From Firmicutes bacterium UBA4049 (lineage in GTDB: Bacteria > Bacillota > Desulfotomaculia > Desulfotomaculales > Nap2-2B), in assembly GCA_002382755.1 (NCBI GenBank), contig DFZT01000095.1, positions 1 through 26,050 on the forward strand: a stretch of DNA of 26,050 bases, written 5' to 3'. The translations under genes were made by a program, and so were the position numbers. The notes beneath the pieces are model-generated. The model did not search any database. It was not told the DNA's origin and saw only the letters and a list, made by a program, of their open reading frames with translations. How positions within the stretch are numbered: the stretch's first letter is position 1; every line of letters begins with the position of its first letter. Below are positions 16,098 to 22,971 of the stretch, piece after piece.

Positions 16098-16126
16098 ATT
16101 ATAAAATAAATGCAAGAGGGTTTCAA
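16098..16126 (-). promoter_or_regulatory. Sigma-A promoter of the beta-lactamase-like gene
   Basis: On the minus strand, TTGAAA (16126-16121), a 17-nt spacer and a perfect TATAAT (16103-16098) predict a start near 16091, 64 nt before the GTG start. This also supports the shorter reading frame, since the longer one would begin inside the promoter. Confidence 0.75.
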
Positions 16127-16127
16127 A

Positions 16128-16460
16128 GGATATATGTGCCTATAAAGAAAAAATGCGGAATCAACAAATAAGGCAGGAAATTAACTTTCCCGCCAAAGAT
16201 TGCTTTGTAACAGTTCGCCTGACTACCGTATTATCTTTGCTATTCCGGGTTCTATATCGTACGGTCTTATGCCTGAAATTTCTATAGCCTCCCTTTGTAC
16301 TCAATATATTCATGCTGGCAGGGATTGCCATACGACACGTACATTGTCAGGTCCTCCGGGACCATAATATATGAGACAAGTGTTACTGCCTGCGGCCTGG
16401 GCTTTTAGAAACTGCCCGGTTATTAACTTTTTTAACCGGTGACTACTTCAAGCTAAACAA
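16128..16460. other. Gap with possible decayed minus-strand coding sequence
   Basis: No intact gene is visible in these 333 nt. On the minus strand, 16365-16282 is a 27-codon ORF (MVPEDLTMYVSYGNPCQHEY then IEYKGRL) without an RBS. In a second frame just beyond it the sequence reads IEISGIRPYDIEPGIAKIIR. The two could be one protein broken by a frameshift near 16283. I do not recognise the family. Confidence 0.3.
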
Positions 16461-17549
16461 CTAAATTCCAGCAACCCTATCATACTCTTCAACCAGAAAA
16501 TCCACCAGTTCCTTGACAGAAACAATCTTCTCCGCTCTATAAGCGTTTGCGCCGGCAAAAGCAAACCCGTGTTTCATTTTCCCTCTTTTAGCATTCGTCA
16601 AAGCAAGGGCAATACAATACGGGCTGGATTCATGATTGCAGGTGACTATACAGTGATATGGACATTTATAAGGTTTCTTGCCGCCTGCATTTACATCATT
16701 GATGAACTCATTGATTATAGCTCTCCCGGGCATGCCGACAGGACTCTTGATAATTCCGATATCTTCTTTTCTGCAATTGATATAAGTATTTTTAAATTCT
16801 AAAGAAGCGTCACATTCCTCCGTTGTTACGAACCGTGTCGCCATCTGTACGCCCGAAGCTCCGAGCTGAATAAATTTATAAATATCTTCCCCTGTATATA
16901 TGCCGCCTGCCGCAATTACAGGAACAGGTTTAGCCGTCTTTTGTTCAATCATTTTTGCTACATCAATTACTTCAGAAACAAGCTTTTCCAGTTCATAAGC
17001 AGGATCAGTAATCTGGTCGCTTTTAAATCCCAGGTGGCCGCCTGCCATAGGCCCTTCTACTACAAAGGCATCCGGGACATATTGATACTTCTCCAACCAC
17101 CTTTTAGCGATCAGACTCGCTGCTCTTGCGGAAGAAACAATAGGAACAAGCTTTGTAGAAGTTGACTTCTTTAAGAATGCAGGGAGATTTAGCGGAAGGC
17201 CGGCTCCTGAAAAAATAATATCAATGCCTTCCTCTATGGCGGTCTTAGCCATGTCGCCGAAATTTGACAAGGCTACCATGATGTTTACTCCCAAAATTCC
17301 TTTGGTAAGTCCACGGGCTTTTCTAATCTCTTTTCTGATCGCTCTGATATTGGCCTCAAGATAATTTATTAAAGAATCCGGTTCAAACAGTCCAATACCC
17401 GCTACAGAAATAACTCCTATACCGCCCTGGTCGGCTACCGCTGACGCCAGCCCGCTTAGAGAAACTCCTATACCCATACCGCCTTGAATAATTGGCAATC
17501 CGGCGGAAAGGTCACCTATTTTTAAGCCGATCTCTCTTAATGAAACCAT
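16461..17549 (-). CDS. Nitronate monooxygenase-family flavoprotein (FabK/NMO-like)
   Basis: This 362-aa TIM-barrel FMN enzyme starts at an ATG seven bases after GAGGAGG. Residues 19-48 hold PIIQGGMGIGVSLSGLASAV and GGIGVIS, the first FMN-binding loop. GAGLP is at 115-119. AGGHLG at 169-174 holds the His expected for nitronate oxidation. AAGGI at 213-217 and GASGVQMATRF at 230-240 bind the phosphate. The C-terminal part has a Cys-rich loop (KCPYHCIVTCNHESSPYCIA) seen in a subset of clostridial members, perhaps metal-binding. It could oxidise alkyl nitronates or act as a FabK-type enoyl-ACP reductase. The lack of neighbouring fab genes favours the first, with moderate confidence. It is monocistronic, with its own promoter. 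Confidence 0.9.
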   Translation of the reverse strand: MVSLREIGLKIGDLSAGLPIIQGGMGIGVSLSGLASAVADQGGIGVISVAGIGLFEPDSLINYLEANIRAIRKEIRKARGLTKGILGVNIMVALSNFGDMAKTAIEEGIDIIFSGAGLPLNLPAFLKKSTSTKLVPIVSSARAASLIAKRWLEKYQYVPDAFVVEGPMAGGHLGFKSDQITDPAYELEKLVSEVIDVAKMIEQKTAKPVPVIAAGGIYTGEDIYKFIQLGASGVQMATRFVTTEECDASLEFKNTYINCRKEDIGIIKSPVGMPGRAIINEFINDVNAGGKKPYKCPYHCIVTCNHESSPYCIALALTNAKRGKMKHGFAFAGANAYRAEKIVSVKELVDFLVEEYDRVAGI

Positions 17550-17611
17550 TACTGTCCTCCTCTATTAAATCCCTTTCTCTTAAAGACAAGCAGCAGCCTG
17601 CACGCCGCGGA

Positions 17612-17640
17612 ATTATGTACATTCAACAAAAGTGTGACAA
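17612..17640 (-). promoter_or_regulatory. Sigma-A promoter of the NMO-family gene
   Basis: On the minus strand, TTGTCA (17640-17635), a 17-nt spacer and CATAAT (17617-17612) lie about 63 nt upstream of the start codon. Confidence 0.55.
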
Positions 17641-17721
17641 ACAGCCCTGTCTTCAAAAATACTTTTAAACTTCTCGACATATTTCATCACACCCTACTTT
17701 AACTCACACTGAAATAGCAGG

Positions 17722-17886
17722 TCAATGTTTTTTTAACTCCGTCTCACTCACATGAACCCACTCACCGTTAACCCATTCGTTAGCAACTGCTTTCCCCACT
17801 ATCGGGAGCGCTTGTTCAATCTGCCCGGCCACTTGCTCCATACCGTCTCTTAGCTCAGGATGCGCGTGGGTGTGTTTATTGCGCAT
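17722..17886 (-). CDS. Small hypothetical protein, 54 aa
   Basis: An ATG at 17886 opens a 54-codon frame: MRNKHTHAHPELRDGMEQVA, GQIEQALPIVGKAVANEWVN, then GEWVHVSETELKKH. The amino-acid make-up and amphipathic central helix look like a real protein, but I do not recognise the family. There is no signal peptide. There is no clear RBS. The start overlaps the stop of another short minus-strand frame (to 17876) that ends SYLKSETGFNLFHAQ, so translation could be coupled. Alternatively the two are pieces of one broken gene. It lies upstream of the NMO-family gene on the same strand. Confidence 0.45.
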   Translation of the reverse strand: MRNKHTHAHPELRDGMEQVAGQIEQALPIVGKAVANEWVNGEWVHVSETELKKH

Positions 17887-17947
17887 GGAATAAATTAAAG
17901 CCGGTTTCGCTCTTTAAGTACGATCTTCCTCCCTTCGGAGCCGCCAT
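17876..17947 (-). CDS. Possible very short ORF overlapping the 54-aa ORF
   Basis: From an ATG at 17947 the frame reads MAAPKGGRSYLKSETGFNLF then HAQ (23 aa), and its stop overlaps the ATG of the 54-aa frame. The same frame is open further upstream (LEEQRQDYYCAV) but runs into the MFS promoter and gene. It has no RBS and no known family. It may be a remnant of the same locus as the next frame. Confidence 0.25.
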   Translation of the reverse strand: MAAPKGGRSYLKSETGFNLFHAQ

Positions 17948-17965
17948 CACTGCACAGTAATAATC

Positions 17966-17994
17966 TTGCCTTTGCTCTTCCAACCTGTTATGAT
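17966..17994 (+). promoter_or_regulatory. Sigma-A promoter of the MFS exporter
   Basis: TTGCCT (17966-17971), a 17-nt spacer and TATGAT (17989-17994) lie 32 nt before the start codon. No copy of the palindrome seen at the MarR promoter is present here. Confidence 0.7.
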
Positions 17995-18026
17995 TTGTAA
18001 AAACGGCGACAGAGGGAATCGTACTT

Positions 18027-19436
18027 ATGAACAAAACTGAAAATCGCGAATCCGTAAAGAAGTATGCGCTGATCGTCTCAACCCTTGCTTCTTTCTCCAC
18101 TCCTTTTATAGGCAATGCGGTTAATCTGGCCATACCCTCCATAGGAGAGAAATTCGGCAGCAACGCTGTTATGCTGAGTTGGATTGTGAGTTGCTTCCTG
18201 CTTACCTCAGCTGCCCTCCTGCTTCCCTTCGGCAGGCTCGGTGACATCATCGGCAGAAAAAAACTTTTTCTCTTCGGTCAGGTAATTTTCTGCATATCGT
18301 CCCTGCTTTGCGGAACTGCCTGGTCAACGGAATCACTGATTGTTTTCAGGGTATTGCAGGGGATTGGCTCCGCCATGAGCTTCAGCACAAACATTGCCAT
18401 TCTGACAGCCGTTTACCCTCCAAGTGAAAGGGGCAAGGTACTCGGCATCAACACTGCCGCCGTTTATACCGGCCTGTCCCTTGGCCCTGTACTTGGCGGC
18501 ATTTTAAACCGCCGGTTCGGGTGGGAATCAATCTTTTATTTTGTCCTTTTAATCGGAGTTACGGTGCTTTTTCTGGCCGCAACCAGGTTAAAGGGAGAAT
18601 GGATTGGAGCAAAGGGCGAAAGGTACGACAAAGCAGGCGCTTTTCTGTACACGGCCGGAATGGTTGCCTTTATCTACGGTTTTTCTTCCATTGCCACATC
18701 TTCATCGGCCAAATACATTCTCGCCCTGGGGCTGTTCATTATTATCTTCTTTATCATTCAGGAGTTAAAAACAGAACAGCCGATTCTCAATATCAAATTT
18801 TTCGGCAGCAACAAGGCTTTTGCTTTTTCTAATGTCGCAGCTTTAATCAATTATTCCGCTACATTTGCCACAACATTTCTTTTGTCTATTTTCCTTCAGG
18901 TTATTCAGGGGTATAATTCGGAAACAGCCGGCTTCATACTGCTTTCCCAACCGATTATCATGGCCTTGCTGTCTCCTTTTGCAGGTTCCCTGTCGGACCG
19001 CGTCGAGCCGAGGATAGTTTCTTCCTTTGGAATGGGTCTTTCCATGCTCGGCCTTGTCTTCTTCGCCTTTTTAAGCGAAGCTACCCCCGCATGGCTTCTG
19101 GTATTGAATCTGATGCTGCTGGGAACAGGTTTTGCCTTTTTTTCATCCCCCAATACAAGCGCCGTCATGGGTTCTGTACCCAAACAGTTTTATGGTGTGG
19201 CCTCCTCGACACTCGGCACAATGCGGCAGATCGGCCAGGCGCTTAGTATGGCTATCGCTACCCTGATTATCGACCTGCATATAGGAAACGCTCAGTTAAG
19301 CCCTGCCCTGGCAGGTTTATTAACCAGAAGCGTAAAGATCTCCTTCACAATCTTTGCCGCAACATGCTTTTTCGGTATTTTCGCCTCTTTGGCCAGGGGA
19401 AATATCAGCATACCGGAAAGCGGGGGCAAGAAATAG
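18027..19436 (+). CDS. MFS drug:proton antiporter, DHA2 (EmrB/QacA) type
   Basis: The 469-aa protein is highly hydrophobic, with about 14 predicted membrane helices, as in DHA2 exporters. MFS motif A is GRLGDIIGRKK at residues 69-79 (the helix 2-3 loop). Motif B-like FRVLQGIGSAM follows at about 107-117. The antiporter motif C GLSLGPVLGG lies at 149-158. The second half repeats a GSLSDRVEPR loop. It should export hydrophobic or cationic compounds across the cytoplasmic membrane in exchange for protons. Substrates are unknown. The start ATG has GAGGG ten bases ahead. A MarR regulator follows on the same strand 202 nt downstream with its own promoter, so it is likely a linked efflux-regulator module. 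Confidence 0.9.
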   Translation: MNKTENRESVKKYALIVSTLASFSTPFIGNAVNLAIPSIGEKFGSNAVMLSWIVSCFLLTSAALLLPFGRLGDIIGRKKLFLFGQVIFCISSLLCGTAWSTESLIVFRVLQGIGSAMSFSTNIAILTAVYPPSERGKVLGINTAAVYTGLSLGPVLGGILNRRFGWESIFYFVLLIGVTVLFLAATRLKGEWIGAKGERYDKAGAFLYTAGMVAFIYGFSSIATSSSAKYILALGLFIIIFFIIQELKTEQPILNIKFFGSNKAFAFSNVAALINYSATFATTFLLSIFLQVIQGYNSETAGFILLSQPIIMALLSPFAGSLSDRVEPRIVSSFGMGLSMLGLVFFAFLSEATPAWLLVLNLMLLGTGFAFFSSPNTSAVMGSVPKQFYGVASSTLGTMRQIGQALSMAIATLIIDLHIGNAQLSPALAGLLTRSVKISFTIFAATCFFGIFASLARGNISIPESGGKK

Positions 19437-19554
19437 AAACCTAAACACCCATAAAACCGCGCCGCTTAAATCCCCAAAAAGACAACTTTAAGTCACCTGT
19501 CCTGAAAACAAGTTTTTCATCATCTAATAGCGCTGCATTAGCAGCATGGGGGCC

Positions 19555-19583
19555 TTGACAGAGCTTTCTTTCAGATTTATATT
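19555..19583 (+). promoter_or_regulatory. Strong sigma-A promoter of the marR-type gene
   Basis: Consensus TTGACA (19555-19560), a 17-nt spacer and TATATT (19578-19583) predict a start at about 19590. Confidence 0.85.
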
Positions 19584-19586
19584 AAT

Positions 19587-19607
19587 ATAGTTAGATTGCT
19601 TAACTAT
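19587..19607 (+). promoter_or_regulatory. Candidate MarR operator
   Basis: ATAGTTA (19587-19593) and TAACTAT (19601-19607) form a perfect inverted repeat with a 7-nt spacer, directly over the predicted transcription start. Size and position suit autorepression by the MarR dimer encoded 32 nt downstream. This is inference from position and symmetry. Confidence 0.65.
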
Positions 19608-19638
19608 TAACATATTTAATCATATAGAGGTGCAAGCT

Positions 19639-20100
19639 ATGGATACTGAAAAAGAGGTTATTGCAAGAAATTTAATGGAAGTATTTTATCAATTCAGCAG
19701 GCTGAACTGGATACAAAACTCTCCAACCGGCCTGAGGCACAGCGAATTAATTGTTCTGCACTGCATCAGCCGCAGGACTAAGGAAGGGGCGCCCGGTATC
19801 AAGGTTTCCGAAATAAGCAGCATTTTGAAGGTGACCTCTCCGACAATCACACAAATATTAAACGGCCTGTATACAAAAGGACTTATTGAGCGCTGCGCTG
19901 ACAAAGATGACCGAAGGGCTGTTCCGGTCAGACTAACTGAAAAAGGGCGCATTGTTGTTGAAGAATCATCTGAATCTTTTCTTAAATCCTTTACAGAGCT
20001 TATCGAATATATAGGTGAAAAACCCGCTGAAGAATTAGTTTGCCTTTTAACCAGAGTGGTTGCCTACTTCGAAAGAAAAAAAGAAAAAACGGTTATCTAA
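19639..20100 (+). CDS. MarR-family transcriptional regulator
   Basis: The ATG at 19639 has GAGG eight bases ahead and is preferred over GTG 19630, which overlaps that RBS; the product is 153 aa. The winged helix-turn-helix covers about residues 30-105: IKVSEISSILKVTSPTITQI is the HTH, LNGLYTKGLIERCADKDDRR the second helix and wing with the family's D-x-R-R motif, and VRLTEKG the end of the wing. N- and C-terminal helices would form the dimer. It should bind as a dimer to a palindrome and release it when a phenolic or drug-like ligand binds. The palindrome over its own promoter is the likely site. The MFS exporter upstream is the likely second target. Confidence 0.92.
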   Translation: MDTEKEVIARNLMEVFYQFSRLNWIQNSPTGLRHSELIVLHCISRRTKEGAPGIKVSEISSILKVTSPTITQILNGLYTKGLIERCADKDDRRAVPVRLTEKGRIVVEESSESFLKSFTELIEYIGEKPAEELVCLLTRVVAYFERKKEKTVI

Positions 20101-20188
20101 TTCCATAGAAAACATTTTTTTGTTTCGGTTTTATGTGTATTCCCGTAATTTTACTATATGACTAGCGACAAAATAGAATCCGCCTTTT

Positions 20189-20210
20189 AACTTGGACATA
20201 ACTTGGACAT
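20189..20210 (+). repeat. Tandem 11-bp repeat
   Basis: AACTTGGACAT occurs twice head to tail, between the MarR gene and its terminator. Two copies could be a protein binding site or chance. The rest of 20101-20265 shows nothing recognisable. Confidence 0.6.
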
Positions 20211-20265
20211 ATTGCAGGTAGTTTACAATCAGGAACCCCCCGTGCCTTGACCTTGTTTTTAATAA

Positions 20266-20302
20266 AGATACCTTTAGTTAAAACTAAGGGTATCTCTTTT
20301 TT
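20266..20302. terminator. Terminator between marR-type gene and MBL-fold gene
   Basis: AGATACCTTTAGTT and AACTAAGGGTATCT pair over their whole length with one G-T wobble, and CTTTTTT follows on the plus strand. The minus-strand side is followed by TTTATTAAAAA. It lies between convergent genes and probably serves both. Confidence 0.85.
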
Positions 20303-20312
20303 CCTTTAAACT

Positions 20313-21263
20313 TTAAACTTTGGCCTTTTCTTTTTTGCTGTGATATTTAACCAGACCCTGAGAGCATACCCAGATGTCGATCTCCGGGATGTAGTCGCGG
20401 CAGTCCAGTTTGCTGAACTCAGCCAACTGGTTGGCGATACATTTCCAGTACACTCCTTCAACGTCTTTCAACGCGCCTCCCCCGGCCAGGACCTCCCCTG
20501 CCCCGCCGGTAAGCTTTTTCATAAAGACCGGCGTGCGCCTTAAAATATCCTTCACGTCCGTGATCACGCCGAAATGCGAAAAGTAAAGTTTTTCAGGAGC
20601 AAGTTTTCCAATCTTTTCGCAGGAGGCAATTCCTTCGTCAAGATCATAATCATGCGGAGGCGTGGCGTAGAAAATGAAGTCATGACCGATAATGCTTGAA
20701 AGCGGGTAATAGACGGTGCCCAGGGCGTCGCCGCAGAAAAGCCCTTTAGAAAAAGGATCGTCAGCTATAATGTGATGCCTCGCGTGACCCGGCGTGTGGT
20801 GAATTTTAATCACCCGCCCGCCGCCGAGATCGATCTCTTCCTCGTCCGCAGGCGTGTAAAGGAGTTCCTTGCTTACAGACTCCGTTTGGCCGAAAATTTC
20901 ATAAAAGTTCGGTACGTCATAGACGGATCTTACTCCCTTTTCCAACCTGGGAGCATCCATCAGAAACTTTGCCCCCTCCGGGTGCACAACCACGCGTGCG
21001 TTGGGCAGTTTCTTTATTAATGTGCCCGCTCCCCCGGCGTGATCCAGGTGCACGTGTGAAACAATCACATAGTCAATTTCGGAAAGGCGCGCGTCTAGTT
21101 CCGCAAGCCCTGACATCAGGTACTCATGACAGTTGGCCGCTCCTGTTTCAAAGATGGCCATCTTGCTTCCCCTGATTAGATAAGCCGAAGTCCTTCCCGG
21201 CCTTCCCTCACCGTAAACATCCATTTGATAAACCTTGTTTCCCAAATCAACGACATTGGACAT
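20313..21263 (-). CDS. Metallo-beta-lactamase-fold hydrolase
   Basis: The 316-aa protein starts at an ATG behind AGGAGAGGTG. The MBL-fold metal site is complete: His70-x-His72-x-Asp74-His75 in SHVHLDHAGG, His160 in HHTPGHARHH and Asp179 in FCGDALG. It should be a cytosolic di-metal hydrolase, perhaps acting on a thioester, ester or phosphodiester. The glyoxalase II/RNase Z-like set of ligands does not fix the substrate. There is no signal peptide, which argues against an antibiotic-degrading enzyme. It lies 53 nt after the small membrane protein gene on the same strand, and the two may form an operon ending at the terminator at 20266-20302. Confidence 0.9.
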   Translation of the reverse strand: MSNVVDLGNKVYQMDVYGEGRPGRTSAYLIRGSKMAIFETGAANCHEYLMSGLAELDARLSEIDYVIVSHVHLDHAGGAGTLIKKLPNARVVVHPEGAKFLMDAPRLEKGVRSVYDVPNFYEIFGQTESVSKELLYTPADEEEIDLGGGRVIKIHHTPGHARHHIIADDPFSKGLFCGDALGTVYYPLSSIIGHDFIFYATPPHDYDLDEGIASCEKIGKLAPEKLYFSHFGVITDVKDILRRTPVFMKKLTGGAGEVLAGGGALKDVEGVYWKCIANQLAEFSKLDCRDYIPEIDIWVCSQGLVKYHSKKEKAKV

Positions 21264-21316
21264 ATAAGAACACCTCTCCTAATTCTTCTGCTGATTAAAA
21301 AACCTTATTGAGTTTT

Positions 21317-21577
21317 CTATCTTCTGTTTCTTTCCAGATCGTAAATCGCCTTTTCTATGTACCATTTTTCGGAACGTCCGGGGCGTTTGTTTCTCAACTT
21401 GATTATTTGCAGGCGCAGTGTCTCGTCAGCCGCTTTCGGCGACAAAAAGGTCAAACGCCTGTACTTTTGCTTGAGCTTCTCAATTTCCGCTTTGCGGGAA
21501 TAAAAAATGGTTGAAACAACTGCTGCGGCAATTGCAATAACCAGAATAAGAGCAATAATTATGTAACTTTTCGGCAT
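21317..21577 (-). CDS. Small single-pass membrane protein, 86 aa
   Basis: Residues 4-27 (SYIIIALILVIAIAAAVVST) form one hydrophobic helix. A basic, helical cytoplasmic tail follows (KAEIEKLKQKYRRLTFLSPK, then RLQIIKLRNKRPGRSEKWYI). It resembles the many short N-anchored proteins of unknown function in Firmicutes. The ATG has only a weak AAAGGA 13 bases ahead. It lies directly upstream of the MBL-fold gene on the same strand. Confidence 0.6.
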   Translation of the reverse strand: MPKSYIIIALILVIAIAAAVVSTIFYSRKAEIEKLKQKYRRLTFLSPKAADETLRLQIIKLRNKRPGRSEKWYIEKAIYDLERNRR

Positions 21578-21654
21578 GCGGCAATCATCGTCCTTTTCTG
21601 TGTATATTTTATAACAAACACATATTTCTTTTCCATATTAAATTTTTTTCTGTT

Positions 21655-21677
21655 TATATATATATATATATATATAT
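21655..21677. repeat. TA dinucleotide repeat
   Basis: About 11 TA units form a 23-nt microsatellite in an AT-rich stretch between divergent genes. Length variation by slippage is likely, and it may affect transcription of the flanking genes. Confidence 0.9.
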
Positions 21678-21789
21678 GAGTTTTATTTAAAACGTATATT
21701 GGCATCAGTTTACAAAGACAGATTCGGTGCCATACCGACGCAGCTGGAGATTCAACATTCACCTGAGATGTAATAAGGGAATAACAACA

Positions 21790-22071
21790 ATGACAGTTAA
21801 CAACGGGTTTTCCGGTTTCAAGTATTTTTCAGTTTTAATCTTTACAACAGTTGAGCATGAAGGTTCCGAAGCTGCCGTTTTTACTCGGCGCAGGAATGGA
21901 CAACAGGTCGGAATGAGCGTAATCAAGTACGACCTGGATATAACCAACTTTGCTGGCGCCGGGTTTAACGTCCTGCCCGGCGATGTAATCAAGACATACG
22001 TCGCAGATAACCTGTCCAACAATCCTGTTACTACTCCGGTCTTATTTAAAACAGAAAGGTTGCTTAAGTAA
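21790..22071 (+). CDS. Short orphan ORF resembling the C-terminal domain of a surface protein
   Basis: The ATG at 21790 has AAGGGA nine bases ahead and gives 93 aa; the GTG at 21727 is less likely. The sequence (FKYFSVLIFTTVEHEGSEAA, VIKYDLDITNFAGAGFNVLP, GDVIKTYVADNLSNNPVTTP) is beta-rich, and its D-N-L-S-N-x-P-V-T-T-P ending looks like the last immunoglobulin-like domain of a Firmicute cell-surface protein. There is no signal peptide, so it is either a small cytosolic protein or a fragment left from a larger gene. I do not recognise a named family. Confidence 0.5.
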   Translation: MTVNNGFSGFKYFSVLIFTTVEHEGSEAAVFTRRRNGQQVGMSVIKYDLDITNFAGAGFNVLPGDVIKTYVADNLSNNPVTTPVLFKTERLLK

Positions 22072-22105
22072 TTCTTCAGAAGGATGGGTTTAAAAACATA
22101 GAGTT

Positions 22106-22951
22106 TCAGGTAAAAAACATAATTCCGAGCACTCCGGGACCGGTATGTGTACCCACAACAGCCCCAAGTTCAGATTCAATGGGAGGATAAAGAAGGTTTA
22201 GCTTTGCTGAGGCTTTCGCTCGAAGTTCTTCAAGGCCGGCAGGGTCGGCGCTGTGGACAAAAGAACAGATTACAGGATTATCAGCCGCTCGTTCCGAAAC
22301 CAGTTGGACAAGACGATCGATCGATTTGGTTCTCCCCCGTATCTTTTCATACGGATGGACAATTCCCTCCTTGATAGTCAGGATAGGCCGGATGTTTAAC
22401 ATTGCGCCGATCAAGGCCTGCGCTTTACCTATTCTGCCTCCCCTGGCCAAGTATTCCAGCGTTTCTACCACAAAGAAGATCTCCATCTTTTCCATCGTTT
22501 TTCTGATCACGTCAATGACTTCCTGCTTGCTTTTACCTTCCCGCACACATTTGGCCGCCTCCAGAACGACAATGCCAAGGCCCATGCTGACAATCTTGGA
22601 ATCAATTACTTCTATATCTGCCCCGTCAACCATCCGGGAAGCCAGGACGGCCGACTGCACAGTTCCGCTCATTCCCGAAGAAATGTGAATGGAAATAATG
22701 CTTTTGCCGGAACCGGCCAGTTTCTGGTACACAGCGGCAAATTCAGACGGGGTAGGCTGGGAAGTGCTGGAGAGTTCCGTTGACTCCTTCTGGCGCCTGT
22801 AAAACTCAGCGGTTGTAATTTCTACGCCGTCCAGGTAAGATTGGCCCGATCCAAAAATAACATGCAGCGGCACTACTGTAATATCGAATTCCCTGACAAG
22901 GCTCTCGGGCAGGTCCGCTGTACTGTCGGTAACAATATGCAGCTTTTGCAA
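22106..22951 (-). CDS. DegV-family fatty-acid-binding protein (FakB-type)
   Basis: The 281-aa protein starts at TTG 22951 with AAAGGAG seven bases ahead. It begins with the DegV signature VTDSTADLP. SSTSQPTPSEF lies at 61-71 and holds a Ser/Thr that contacts the fatty-acid carboxylate. HISSGMSGTVQSA follows at 89-101, then VETLEYLARGGRIGKAQALI and NIRPILTIKEG. FakB-type proteins carry a fatty acid for phosphorylation by FakA, and acyl phosphate then enters phospholipid synthesis through PlsX/PlsY. The gene follows fakA by 20 nt, so operon transcription and a joint role are very likely. Chain-length preference cannot be read from sequence. Confidence 0.92.
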   Translation of the reverse strand: MQKLHIVTDSTADLPESLVREFDITVVPLHVIFGSGQSYLDGVEITTAEFYRRQKESTELSSTSQPTPSEFAAVYQKLAGSGKSIISIHISSGMSGTVQSAVLASRMVDGADIEVIDSKIVSMGLGIVVLEAAKCVREGKSKQEVIDVIRKTMEKMEIFFVVETLEYLARGGRIGKAQALIGAMLNIRPILTIKEGIVHPYEKIRGRTKSIDRLVQLVSERAADNPVICSFVHSADPAGLEELRAKASAKLNLLYPPIESELGAVVGTHTGPGVLGIMFFT

Positions 22952-22971
22952 GGTCTTTCTCCTTTCAAAAC

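Noticed and set aside
16028..16126. 33-residue N-terminal extension of the beta-lactamase-like protein
   Set aside because: It would span the predicted promoter and leader, and would bury the lipoprotein signal peptide.
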